Source: Hypomesus transpacificus (Eukaryota; Chordata; Actinopteri; Osmeriformes; Osmeridae). Taken from it: a DNA stretch of 64,000 nt. The stretch spans positions 7,819,428-7,883,427 of the forward strand of contig NC_061062.1 of NCBI RefSeq assembly GCF_021917145.1, written 5' to 3'. The notes under the pieces were generated by a model, which was given only the letters and a program-made list of their open reading frames with translations, was not told the DNA's origin and made no database searches. A program made the position numbers and the translations under genes. Below, piece after piece: positions 12,401-23,779 of this stretch. The stretch's first letter is position 1, and every line of letters begins with the position of its first letter.

Positions 12401-15400
12401 TGAAGATTAATGAGCCCGTCCTAGAAGAAGCCATGCAAGCCCAAGCCATGACATTACCTCCACCGTGTTTCACAGATGAGCTTGTGTGTTTGGGATCATG
12501 AGCAGTTCCTTTCTTTCTCCAAACTTTAGCCTTTCCATCACTTTGGTAAAAGTTAATCTTTGTCTCATCAGTCCATAAAACTTTGTCCCAGAATTTTTGA
12601 GGTTCATCTCTGTACTTTTTGGCAAATTCCAGCCTGGCCTTCCTATTCTTCTTGCTAATGAGTGGTTTGCATCTTCTGGTGTAGCCCTTGTACTTTTGTT
12701 CATGAAGTCTTCTGCGAACAGTAGATAGTGATACCTTCACTCCTGCCATCTGGAGGTTGTTGCTGATCTCACTAACAGTTGTTTTAGGGTCTTTCTTTAC
12801 AGCTCTCACAATGTTTCTGTCATCAACTGCTGATGTTTTCCTTGGTCTACCTGTTCGACGTCTGTTACTTAGTACACCAGTAGTTTTCTTCTTCTTCAGG
12901 ACATTCCAAATGGTTGTACTGGCTATGGCCAATGTTTCTGCAATGGCTCTGATTGATTTTCCATCTTCTCTAAGACTCACAATTGCTTGTTTTTCACCCA
13001 AAGACAGCGCTCCGGTTTTCATGTTGTTTTCACCTCTGAATACAGTCTGCATAGACAAAACCTATCTTACCCAATCTGAACCTGAGTGTAGACATTCAGT
13101 GGTATTTATTGATTGAATAATGTATGTAATAGGACACACCTGGGCAACAAAACACACCTGTCAGTCATATGTTCCAATACTTTTGCTCACGTGACAAATG
13201 GGTGGGTTCGAACAAAAAGGTGATATTTTCTAATTTGTGCATCAGATCCTGATGTAAATACCTGGAAATAAAAGCTGAAACGTTGATCTCTGGTTTCACA
13301 TTCATCGTTTGATGTCAAGCCCAAATGTTTTCAGTCTACAGCAAAAATAAAGGAATTGGCCTCACTGTTCCAATACTTTTGGAGGGCACTGTACTTTATT
13401 ATTTGGTCATTGGTTTTGTGTGTTCCAGTGAGGCCAACAGTGATTGAGACTGCGGTGTATGTTAACAGCATTGGACCAGTTGATCCCATTAATATGGTGA
13501 GTCAAAGTCTGTTCTGTTTTAATGAAATAACCCTGATTCATTTAGCAGACACTTTTATTTGAAAGTACCGATAATAAGTGCTGCCAATCAATAACTAGAA
13601 GTGCACAGTCCTAGCAGTAATGCAGAGGTTAATGTCAAGAAACAGTATTTGGTGAAGAATATTACACTATGAAGCAACTTCAACATACCCGGGAAATCTT
13701 TTCGTTTGCTGGTTTCACTAAGCCTAACAACAGGAATTGTGCATAAGCGGCAATTGAAACCGGTGTATAACCGCTTGTGACACTGAAAACTTCCGTTTGT
13801 GACACTGAAAACACTGACAGGGTTAAACCTTAAAAAGTTACTTAAAAGTTACCTCGCTTACCCCAAATCCTGCTTTGTTGTAAAGGCCACTGATTCTAGG
13901 ATACTGTCTGTGGTAAAGTTAGGAACTAGTACCAACCAATAGGAACACAGAACCATGTTTACAGTCATAAACTATATATAAAACTATATATAACCTATAT
14001 ACATTAAACTATCATATAGTTTGAGTTAGGATTAATGAATAACACTTGTGTGGTTAAGGCTATGGTTCAGTTTACTTTAACAAAGGACTAGCACCATTGT
14101 TTTTACCCAGCCAATGTGTTCACTTTAGGTAGCTTCAATGCGGTACTGCCTCTCGCCTTTCTGCGGTCAACCTTGTAAACACAACTGACCATTTCTCAAA
14201 GAACATTTTGGCCAGCTATGCCAGGGAAGAACTTACAACTGGATTCCGGGGGTTGGTTATAATTGAACTAGTATTTTTGAACAATTTATCCCAGTTACAT
14301 ATACACAGTTACAACTTTAGAAAACACTGGGCCTCTCAATGTGTCCATTTGTTTTTGTAATTTGAGGTTCTCATGAACATCACTTAATTGTAGAGGTACT
14401 ACAATGAATGGAAATGGACAGTAATGGCATTCCTACCTACATGGCTCTGTTTGCAGGAGTACACCATAGACATCTTTTTTGCCCAGACGTGGTACGACAG
14501 CCGTCTAAAGTTCAACAGCTCTATGAAACTCTTGATGCTTAACAGCAACATGGTGGGAAAGATTTGGATTCCGGACACTTTCTTTCGTAACTCCAGAAAG
14601 TCAGACGCCCACTGGATCACTACTCCAAACCGCCTGCTTCGACTGTGGAGTAACGGGAGAGTCATGTATACGCTGAGGTAGGAGCGATACTCTGTCATGT
14701 ATTTCAATTTGTTGTGTTTTTTAAATCGTTGTTTGTGCAGCTCTAGTTTGTGCATCTGTTTTCTTTGTCATGTAGCCCTGTTTTAGGCCCCCACTGTTTG
14801 TCAAAGCAGAAGTATTGGATCTTTGTGTGTTGAAACCATTTTTGAGGAAAGAAGCACTTTACTAAAGTAGTTTAACCCACCACTGAGACTTACTTTCTTT
14901 TTGTGACAATTCTGTTTTTGTCAGGTTGACTATTAATGCGGAGTGCTACCTTAAGCTGCATAACTTTCCAATGGATGAGCATTCGTGTCCACTGGAGTTT
15001 TCAAGCTGTAGGTGTTCAAACACTCTCCCCCTCTTCCCGTTTCAATCTGTCATTTTGACTTCAGCTTCCATAACCAGCCCAGAGTGTGAGACAGGGGTGT
15101 CAGAATGGGCTAGAGTTAGAAGCTAAGGCCTTGTCCTTCCTTACCCCCAAAAAGGCCCATCTGCTTTGTCCCATACGATCAATCATCTGCTCCACCAGTG
15201 GAGAAATTAGGTCGGACAGTCCCATTCTCTAACGGACTGATGAATTATGCACCCTCCGTCCCGTCCCAAGCTGATTCATGCTGTCTGTGTCATTGTCTAT
15301 GTCAATTTGTCTCCTGCATCATGCTTCAGCTTTTCATGTCTTGTCATAATCTTAAAGCCTCAACCAATCTTTTAAGTGACTGTAAACTGCAAGGGCATCC

Positions 15401-18400
15401 CATGGGTAGAGGGAAGATATGCTTCATTTTGAATGCTCCCCTTTGCCTGACCATAGTATGCCTTTCCATGTTGTACAAGCTAGAGGTCTTCACAGGTATA
15501 CCAGTCTCCAAAATCCCAGATCCCACCAAGGACCCATGAGACTAGGTGAAAAAGGTTGGACCTGGGTCAAAGTTTCAATATTGCAATTAAAAGATTTGAA
15601 CAGGATTCCACTGGATCCGTCTAGAACTGAATGTGTATTAGGTAAAAAGTGAACTGACCAATTTTATATTCCATTTGATATCACTTTTGCTTTGTATTTA
15701 TCATCACACAAGCGGACACCCGTTGCCAATAGGCCTATTGTATGCCATGCATGTGTCTGATGCATTTAATTCTGAAAGTTCAATATAGTTAAACAGTGTC
15801 TTAAAACTTTTAAATTGCAAGTAATTGTGGATTGGGTACATTGATCAGGTTTTTGGGGGATCTGAACAGAACAAATGTAAAAATAAATTTTTAATCAAAT
15901 GGTCTGACTTTTTATGGGTTTATTCAGTCTTGATTTGGGTAAGATGGGTAAGAAAACCACTGGTCAACTTCAGAACAGGTCCAACCTTTTTGAATTGTGA
16001 AGACCTTTAGAAGAAACATTGACTGTTCCATGGCTGGATCGCCGTTTTCACATGAAGTCTCAAATAACCATGTGTGAGTGTGTCACCCTGTGTGTGTCCC
16101 AACTTTTGTAGATGGCTATCCTAAGAATGAAATTCAGTATCGTTGGCAAAGACGCTCTGTGGAAGTGGCAGACCAAAGGTACTGGAGACTCTACCAGTTT
16201 GCCTTCGTCGGCCTGCGTAATACTACTGATGTGGCACACACCCAATCAGGTATGGAGTATACTTTGAGAATCATGTGAAACAAATGCAAAAGTAATGCAG
16301 AATATTTATTAATAAAGATAGAATAAATACTTTTAAGAAAGGATAGCAATTTCTCTATCTTAGTAATACAAAATAAGCTTTCAATTAACAAAATGTTTTG
16401 TTTATATATTTGTTCACTTCAATATACAGGGGAATACGTCATCATGACAATCTTTTTTGATTTGAGTCGGAGAATGGGCTACTTTACTATTCAGACGTAC
16501 ATTCCTTGCAGCATGATTGTGGTGCTGTCCTGGGTTTCCTTTTGGATCAACAAAGATGCAGTCCCTGCCCGGACTTCATTGGGTATAATCTGGTCTTTCA
16601 CTCTCTTTCAATCTCCCTCTATCATTTTCTATAACACAACTTATGGCAATATGGCCACAAATTTGATCACAATATGTTTTTTCTTCATATTGATCGATGA
16701 TGATCACAATATATATTTAATGATAATAATGCTCAATGTTCAGTTTTAAGTGTATTCACCTTCGAGCAGAACTGTGAAGAAACCAGAAGTGTGATTAGTA
16801 GGTTATGCTTGCTACCACACTACTGCTACCACACATATTATTAGTATGCTTGCTACCATCAAGGCCAACTACTATTATCTCAAATATATATGACTTTTTT
16901 AGCTACCGCTGCTCCTCCCCCAGGTTTTGCAGCAGCCTATGTAGTAGACATGAAAGGTTTCAAAATGTGCATGTCGTTCCTGCTGCAGCGAGGTAGCTGC
17001 ATCAGCAGTGTCAACCTCAGTATGACAGTGAGTGGGAGGGCCTGGAAACGTGCGTCATCTACATTGTTTGTTTCTTTGCGAAACGATTGACTGTTCGTGT
17101 AGTGTTTATGAACATGTTCTAAATTGTTTTGTCACCCAGTCCTCAAACCACTTGTGAGGGTTAACTCTACAGCTTAAAAAAACAAAGTGGTGATGGTTCA
17201 TGGCAAGACTTAACTACTAATTGATTGCTTGTGTAGTCCAATTATTAAGCCAGATGAATTACAAGGTGTCTTTTTCTTTAGGTATAACCACGGTGCTCAC
17301 TATGACGACTCTCAGCACCATTTCCAGGAAGTCCTTACCCAAAGTTTCCTACGTTACAGCCATGGATCTGTTTGTGTCTGTGTGCTTCATTTTCACCTTT
17401 GCTGCTCTCATGGAGTATGGAACTCTCCACTACTTCACAAGCAACCGTCAATCAAAGAAGACCAAAGCTAACAATGCACAGGTAAAAGAACCAGATCATG
17501 AGTTAACTGACCTAACTTAACTGTTATTTAGCATGCTGAATAACTCGTCGCATTTAAGTCTAACACGTGAACTGGTTAGGCCTAGGACATGGACATACGT
17601 GGACAGTTTGTGTGTGTGATTAGATTAGTGATGCAGATGAAAAATGCCAGTCAATTTTAAATATATTTCTGATGTCATTATAAAAACAAACAATTAATTT
17701 GTAAATGTATCTGATATCTTATATGTACATTTACAAATAGTGCATGAAGTAAGTGCATACAATAATCAAGACCAAAGTGGTTCATGTCAAGGAATTGTCT
17801 GTATTTTTATCCTACAGCGCAACAATAGCAACATATTTCAACATCCATATAAATTGTAGGTTGAGCCTGTGTTTAAAAGACATTGCTGCAACAGATTTCA
17901 GATAGAACAAGCAGAAAAGGTTGTTTTTGCAGATATCAAATGAGGTATTGTACAGCTAAGCCCTCTCATTCCAGGCAAAAAGGCCGATGTTTGTTCTCAG
18001 GCTGAAAGGAGTGTAGTTGAACGGGGAGATCTTTCCACCACTGGGGAGCAAGGAAGGAGAAGCACTGCAGGGTGTGTGTGTGTGTGTGTGTGTGTGAGAA
18101 CCCTTATTTCTCTGTGCGGGAGTTACCAAACAACACAATGTCACAGTGGGAAACCAGAGTTGGGGCATTAATAGTAACTTGAATTTCATTCCTTTAGACT
18201 AGCCCTTGTACTTGGGGTGAAAACCGGAGGGCAAGCTGGGCGGTGACATAATGAGGGTGCAGAGCGTCTTCCAGAACCATGAGGAAAACTGAAGTCCATT
18301 GAACCGAAAGACATGCTGCACCTTGAGCTTGGTTGTTTCGTGATGGCAGCCTTGGCACCTCTATTGATGGTGCTCAGCTGTCATCCTCTCTTGGGGCCAT

Positions 18401-19898
18401 GGATGGTAGAATCTTTGTTGTCAGAGGTAGGATCATGGACACAGATGGTTCAGTTTCAGAACACAATGGATGTAATCATTTTGAGGGCTTTGAGCAGAGG
18501 AACTGTTCTGCTACTTTCACGTCATCATCATACAAGGTGATGATGTATTTTTTTTCAGGGTCTTGTCTGTCAGTTTAGAGTAAAAAGCATGAAAACATGT
18601 CAGAAGTTGACTTCCATCTTGTTGGTACATCATATATGAGCTTGTGGGTCGGTGGCGGTAGTATTTCTTGCTTGGTCTTAAGCACGAGTGGCTATTATGC
18701 TTCGGTGGAAACCCCCTTCCTGATCCTTCCAATGAGGCAGTCTATCTGGTTTATTGAGATTCCCCCTTTGCAATGCTAAATTGATGAAGTGCAAAGCAAC
18801 CTGAAAAAATCTGTGGCCCCAGTCTAGGTTCTAGCACTGCATTAACTTGGTTCTTGGCATCTGTGGATATTGGGATGTTGATATGGGGCCTTTCTAGCTT
18901 GCACTGTTGTTACTACTCCTAACACTACCTGTGCTTTATTTGTGCCTGTATGACTCTCATAGAGGAAGCGTGACTGCAGCACTAGACTTTGCATCGCCCA
19001 CTCCTCTGTGGTGTAGTGAGCATTTGCAGTCAAGCGGTTATCCGTTGCCCTGGAGGTCCACCTGTCTGTGATGAGGGCAACAGAGGATGCCTTGGATAAT
19101 TCATCGACCATTTCGATTTTTTTCCCTGTTCATAAAGATCTGGCATGATCTTCATACTGAAGTGGGTGAGCGAGGGGATTTTGTAGCATGGCTTAAGCAC
19201 TTTCACCATATTTTCAAACCCTTTGTTTTCCACAACAAAATATTGCCTCGTGTCTGAAGTGATAAACATCCCAATACGTTTGGTGACGTCTTCAGCCCTG
19301 TCTCATTCTGCAGCAAAGGGCTGCTTAAATGCTGTGGTGAGAAGTTGTTGAAGCTAAGTTGGCTCCCGTCACAAACACACCAGGGGGATGACTCTTTAAA
19401 TGTGTGGCCATGCTGGCTCAGCACGCATCAGAGAGACAGAAAATGAGGGGTATTTAATGTATCAGGTGTAGTGAGGAAGGGGGAGACACCTGGAGGGGGT
19501 GGAGACAAACACAAGACTGGTGAAACAGATCAGTGTGTGACACTAGGCTTCATCTTGTCCAAGTAAAACGAATAAAGGTGTGGAAATGTATATTCTTCAG
19601 AAAATGTGTTTTCCTCCAACAGAAGTCCACCGGAGTAAGCATCCAGCCAGGGACTTCCCTTCTCCAGATGAACAACATTGCCCCCTATCATGAAGATGAT
19701 GATTATGCATACGAATGTCTGGATGGGAAAGACTGCACAAGTTTCTTTTGTTGTTTTGATGACTGTCGCTCCGGAGCCTGGAGGGAAAACAGGATGCATG
19801 TTCGCGTATCAAAGATTGACTCTTATTCGCGAATATTTTTCCCTACAGCCTTTGGCCTCTTTAATCTTGTTTACTGGATAGGTTATCTGTACTTATAA
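6493..19898 (+). CDS. gabrg1: GABA-A receptor subunit gamma-1
   Basis: Pentameric chloride-channel subunit of the Cys-loop family, acting at inhibitory synapses in the plasma membrane. Coding exons: 6493-6593 (signal peptide), 8499-8659, 13429-13496, 14457-14677, 14925-15007, 16112-16249, 16430-16582, 17282-17481, 19623-19898. Together they make 1401 nt, 466 aa, close to the human 465. Visible parts: Cys-loop at about C191-C205 with 13 residues between; TM1 in exon 7; the pore segment [12 protein letters not shown] at the start of exon 8; TM3 in exon 8; the gamma-type cysteine motif FFCCFDDC and TM4 ([15 protein letters not shown]) in exon 9. RPTVIET, SVEVAD and [10 protein letters not shown] fit gamma-1 better than gamma-2 or gamma-3. 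Intron 2 starts with GC (exon end GGAG, then gcaagt) and carries two Tc1 units; the other introns are GT-AG. The ATG opens a basic then leucine-rich leader ending LLLALLGLC. It runs tail-to-tail with gnpda2. Confidence 0.96.
8426..8461. repeat. (AC)n microsatellite, interrupted
   Basis: Two short CA runs separated by CCTG, about 40 bp upstream of the acceptor of gabrg1 exon 2. Ordinary simple repeat. Confidence 0.85.
8660..8661 (+). other. non-canonical GC splice donor of gabrg1 intron 2
   Basis: The exon 2 frame and the homologous codon boundary (after DIG) place the junction at GGAG followed by gcaagt. That is the best-matching form of a GC-AG donor (AG then GCAAGT). No GT donor fits the frame nearby. 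The acceptor is a normal AG just before 13429. Confidence 0.8.
10337..11730 (-). mobile_element. Tc1-like element, copy A, right end missing
   Basis: The unit starts after a TA at 10335-10336 with CAGTGCCCTCCAAAAGTATT. It has the long left terminal repeat of about 215 bp, with the direct-repeat core AAAAGTATTGGAACAG near the outer end (about 10349) and again near the inner end (about 10542). This is the IR/DR layout of Sleeping Beauty-like fish elements. After the transposase it runs to gaataatgTA at 11721-11730, where copy B begins, so it has no right terminal repeat. Against copy B I count three base differences in 1394 bp, which makes the duplication recent. Confidence 0.9.
10591..11664 (-). 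CDS. Tc1/mariner transposase (copy A)
   Basis: Cut-and-paste DNA transposase that binds the element's terminal repeats in the nucleus. The frame of 357 codons is open throughout. The usual family length near 340-345 aa suggests that initiation may be at Met13 ([11 protein letters not shown]). N-terminal paired-like helix-turn-helix parts lie at about 20-120, with the basic GRPRK hook at 70-74. The catalytic triad is complete: D164 ([10 protein letters not shown]), D261 ([11 protein letters not shown]) and E296 (PDLNPIEH), with 34 residues between the last two, so DD34E. No stop or frameshift is seen. It differs from copy B by two residues (V3M, F19S). Whether it is active cannot be told from sequence; the unit lacks its own right end. 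Confidence 0.93.
   Translation of the reverse strand: MSVQTVFRGENNMKTGALFLGEKQAIVSLREDGKSIRAIAETLAIASTTIWNVLKKKKTTGVLSNRRRTGRPRKTSAVDDRNIVRAVKKDPKTTVSEISNNLQMAGVKVSLSTVRRRLHEQKYKGYTRRCKPLISKKNRKARLEFAKKYRDEPQKFWDKVLWTDETKINFYQSDGKAKVWRKKGTAHDPKHTSSSVKHGGGNVMAWACMASSRTGSLIFIEDVTHDGSSKMNSEVYRNILSANLRKDATKLIGRAFIMQQDNDPKHTAKTTKEFIRGKKWKVLDWPSQSPDLNPIEHAFYLLKRRLKGGTPQNKQQLKEAAVKAWESIKKEECKSLVTSMGHRLAAVIESKGFATKY
11731..13391 (-). mobile_element. Tc1-like element, copy B, complete
   Basis: A 1661-bp element with both ends. The left end CAGTGCCCTCC follows TA at 11729-11730, and the right end GGAGGGCACTG is followed by TA at 13392-13393. The terminal inverted repeats are about 215 bp and match closely, though the right one shows several substitutions. 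Each repeat holds two direct-repeat cores (left about 11743 and 11936, right about 13170 and 13364). The outer right end lies 37 bp before gabrg1 exon 3. Structurally this copy has all the parts of an autonomous element. Confidence 0.93.
11985..13058 (-). CDS. Tc1/mariner transposase (copy B)
   Basis: A 357-codon open frame, equal to copy A except M3 and S19. It has the same intact DD34E triad (D164, D261, E296), the GRPRK hook and helix-turn-helix parts. It lies between the two terminal repeats of a complete element, reading opposite to gabrg1, in gabrg1 intron 2. The intact frame and close agreement with copy A argue for recent arrival or recent duplication. Confidence 0.93.
   Translation of the reverse strand: MSMQTVFRGENNMKTGALSLGEKQAIVSLREDGKSIRAIAETLAIASTTIWNVLKKKKTTGVLSNRRRTGRPRKTSAVDDRNIVRAVKKDPKTTVSEISNNLQMAGVKVSLSTVRRRLHEQKYKGYTRRCKPLISKKNRKARLEFAKKYRDEPQKFWDKVLWTDETKINFYQSDGKAKVWRKKGTAHDPKHTSSSVKHGGGNVMAWACMASSRTGSLIFIEDVTHDGSSKMNSEVYRNILSANLRKDATKLIGRAFIMQQDNDPKHTAKTTKEFIRGKKWKVLDWPSQSPDLNPIEHAFYLLKRRLKGGTPQNKQQLKEAAVKAWESIKKEECKSLVTSMGHRLAAVIESKGFATKY
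13536..13566. repeat. short SINE-end fragment
   Basis: The text ATTTAGCAGACACTTTTAT matches the end of the tRNA-derived SINE seen more fully at 37876 and 47177. Only about 30 bases remain, in gabrg1 intron 3. Confidence 0.5.
18072..18096. repeat. (TG)n microsatellite
   Basis: About 12 TG units in gabrg1 intron 8. Ordinary simple repeat. Confidence 0.9.
18300..19430 (-). pseudogene. decayed hAT transposase (ZBED/Ac-like)
   Basis: Minus-strand fragments in several frames follow the order of a hAT transposase. They are [20 protein letters not shown] (about 19210), then [20 protein letters not shown] and [10 protein letters not shown] (about 19085-19000), then [14 protein letters not shown] near 18810, in the place of the family's CFAHTLNLA motif. 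Next come [16 protein letters not shown] (about 18640-18595), in the place of the RWNST motif, and [18 protein letters not shown] (about 18450-18395). Stops and frameshifts separate them. It lies inside gabrg1 intron 8, opposite to the gene. The ends and target duplication were not found. Confidence 0.75.
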
Positions 19899-20168
19899 AG
19901 ATTTTGAAAGAGGAGCTTTTGCCGTTAATGTGCTTCTTTAGGAGAAAACTAGTTTTTTCTTTCTACCGCCTTGCTATTGTTGGTAATGGAAACAAATGAG
20001 TTTATGGAGTTCAATTTCATCTATTGTGTTTGAGCAGCTCTTATATTTGTAAGGGTTCTATTTTTATAGGCAGAGACGTGTTAGCTATAACAAACAGGGC
20101 TAGAATGGGGTCATTGTTTGAAGAATGAGATGGTTTCTATCATCGGTGGATTTGAGAATTATAATGCC

Positions 20169-20174
20169 AATAAA
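20169..20174 (+). promoter_or_regulatory. candidate poly(A) signal of gabrg1
   Basis: First clear AATAAA after the gabrg1 stop codon, 271 bases downstream, followed by T-rich sequence. Longer 3' ends using later signals are equally possible. Confidence 0.4.
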
Positions 20175-21002
20175 TTAGGATTTTTTCATGTTAGATTTTT
20201 TTTGTAACTGAAATTGTAGCAATTTATAGAATATTAGAACAACAAAAAAAGAAGTAACTAGTATAATTTAATCATATGCTACTAACCCTTGCAGTATTGT
20301 GTTGCAGTAAACGTTATATATTCCCATAATTCATTGTAATAGTTGACACTGTGAATCCCTTTTTAAAACAGTACTTTCAGAGGCATTTTTGTTAAGTTAT
20401 TTTACAAAACTGGCCTATTTTGAAGTGGCACCCACGTAAATTCTCAAGCTACAAAAAGGATTATAAACAGAATCCTTTACCTTTTCAAATGACAGTAGAT
20501 TTAATAACAATGGCGGGTGCTTACAGTGTAATTTAAAGATGATAAATTAACTTTTTAGAAACTTGCATTTAGAGAAATGTACGTCATGTGATACCATAAA
20601 TGCCGAAATACGAGTGACAGAATGGATTATGGTATGTATTAATATGGTTACATAAAAAATATGGCTAGTTTGTATTCAAATAGCATGAACCTTACATTTT
20701 AAATGATTAATATTGATGATATCATGCAAAGTAAATGCTATTTTTGATTAATGATTCCAATGAATCTTGACAGGCATTTAGAGAAATGAAAATCAGAGAA
20801 ACTGTTGGTTTTTGGTAATTGTAAAATTAGTATTTGGCTAACAATGCTTGTTCCAGGACACCAAACCAAAGAAACTATTGTACCTGGTTTTGTAGCATAA
20901 ATGTTTGATGTTGTGTTGAAAATCTCTGTGAATCCGTAAAGCATTAAAGACTGTGACATACAACATGGTAAAAATAAAGAAATAAGCAATTGTAAATGTA
21001 AA

Positions 21003-21039
21003 GGGGGGGCGGGGCGGGGAGGGCGGGGGGGCAGTGGGG
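21003..21039 (+). other. G-rich block, G-quadruplex motif
   Basis: Runs of 7, 4, 4, 3, 7 and 4 G are separated mostly by single bases in otherwise AT-rich DNA, about 1.1 kb after the gabrg1 stop. It fits the G-quadruplex pattern on the sense strand of gabrg1, so it would be in the RNA if the 3' untranslated region runs that far. Confidence 0.65.
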
Positions 21040-23779
21040 ACTAGCAGCACAAGATCCTGTGAAAAATGAAAATAATTGGAACCTACATGAACTATAGAAA
21101 ATGTTTAATTTACTGTCAGCTACCCCAAACAATCACTGTAATTTAAAGTTAATTGTCTTTATTTTCCCTGAATGATTTACAATGATTTAGGCAATGATGT
21201 ACTCTATTTAAAAGTTTAAATGAGTGACCAGTTTGAACTTCAAATGTAAAAAAATAAGAATCCTCACTTCAGCAATATTAGACCTACTTGTACAAATAAA
21301 TAAATATATAATTAAGATATGCATTCAAGAACATTTCTCACAATGCAGTAAAAATTACAGTTAAGGTTAGTTGAAAACATGTCATATACGTTCCTGAATG
21401 GTACAAGATTAAAAATGTATATTTTATTAGAGTATGGCTCAATTTCCACAATACAGATGGTAAATGTATTGGTAAAGCAACTGGCTGGTGGCAGCAAAAA
21501 CTACTATTGAAATTATATTTTACCAAAAAGGACACTTCTGGATTTTGGTTCATAGCTATCCATTACAAGAACATAAAGCTTTGAGTGCTGACTGGTGGGA
21601 ATCTATTTCAAACAGATAGTATCTCCTGGTCATAAATCCTTAAATGCAAGCCCTTGTATCCTCCAATTCCTCAAAGGAAATGTATAGATGCCATGCTTGC
21701 TGAATTCTTGCCACAATAATGCTTCTATGGTGTGCTGATTCTGTATTATTCTAATGTACCATCATTTGTTTTCATCTGTTTGTCCAATACCTTTAGGAGT
21801 ATTTAATGCTAAATGTGTTACTTGAAATACATATATACGATGACAATTTATTTAGCTCCTCCTCCTCTGTCCATCATCGTCATGATTGCGATTTTAAAAG
21901 ATATTAGAATCTATTCAGACAGTGGCATGTGCCTACAACATTGGCTTTGTGCCATGAATACAGTTGGAGCCTGCTCGTCCTATTTGTATAGATTTCAGAA
22001 TATATCATAGACACATGAATGGCTTACCGGGTAGAACACGTATACCACAAAGGCTAAGGCTATGACGCAGAGGCCGAGTTTAATTCTGGCTTGGGTCATT
22101 TTCTGCATGTCTTCCCGTCTGTCTCTCTCCCCGCTTCACTGTCTCTTTTCAACGGTTTTTATCAATGTGAAAAAGGTAAAAAAAAGTATTGCCATTTCAT
22201 GAAATGTAAAATGTTATCCTCTTCAAATGTTGTATCTGATGTTTTGCAAACATTACATGTACACTGTACACACAGAATAAAGCAGTGTCTGAGAGAGCCA
22301 ACATTTGTTTTGTATCATTGAAGTCACATTTAGAGAAATTTAACACCAGAAGCGCCCAGCCCCTGTCATTTGACCATAGTGAAGATAAAAATAAATACCT
22401 CACACTTGATCAAATTACAAGACTTTGCTTTCTTGACTTTTCCTAGCTCTTTGTGTTTTCTCACACAGTATTTACATTTTATAATTTTACTTATTCATTT
22501 ACTTTAAAAAATATATATTTTTTAGAATTTTTAAAATATCCACTCAAGCATGTCTGAAAAGTGCATGGCTTTGAGGTCTTCTCTGATTGAAAGTATTTTC
22601 TTGGTACCAAAAATCCTCCATTCGCATGGCTGCTTTGCCTTCACACACAGCTAAAGATAGATAGGGGGCCTTTTTGAGAAGACATTCAGAATCCATCAGC
22701 TTTAATAAATAATAAACCTAATCTTGGAATCCGTCTAAAGTGTTCAACATTTCAGGAGAAAAGCCTCAGTTACAAGCCCAAATTAATGCTGTTCCCAAGA
22801 AAGGTAGGATAATTTCACAACAGTGTCTTTTAAACAATTCTGCTTGAAGTGATTGTCATTTGGCCATCCTGTAGATTTTATCTATATATTGGTGATAGAA
22901 TGTGCCACAAATTCAAGGAAATATTATAAATTATGTTTGTTGCTAACATTTAGAAGTCACTGGGCAAAACGATTTTTGAAAAATTAGTTGATTCTTATTG
23001 TAATGAGGACATGGTCATTATGTAACTATTTGTTGATCACATAGGTTCATATTCCATGACAGCACATATCCATAGAGACATCACAATGTTTTGAGCCTCA
23101 AGAAGAACGGAGATGTAGTGATCAATTATTCCACTGCTTCAATGTGTCAGAAGTGACATAACAATTCCTACTCCCACTTCTTACCGTGACTGTTGGTTAT
23201 GGATATGGCAAGGTGAAAGTTTTCATTATTAAGAATAAACAATAAAGCGTGAAGCACCCATTTTCAGTCATATTAGGCTAATAGCAGCTAAGCCACTTTG
23301 GCTTCTGCATCATAAATGGCCTTTTGGAATGAGCTGTATTCCTGATGGTGGCATGAAAAGAGATACAGATAATTACAGAAATTGTGTTTGCCATGGATGT
23401 AGAGGGGAAGGCCAATTTAATTGGTTTCATGTGGATGTGTAGACGATAACAGATATTTACAATACTACTCAATTATAACTTGTAGATTCTGGAACATCTG
23501 CTCTGTACAGTTGCAAAATATTGATCCATTAATATCAAAGACTGAAACATTTAATCGTATTAAAACAAAAAATATATATTTACTCAATTATAATCTATCT
23601 AAACTGGAATTATACTACCATAAAAATCTGAAATCCCTTGGAGTTTTATCTCAGTCTCTACTTCACCTCATGGCCATCTTAGTTTGCTGAGTTACAAGTT
23701 TAATATTTTGTTAGTTAGTTACTATCAAAGTAAATAATACTGCATGCTTGGTCACTGAACCATCACCTTGCAAGCTCCT

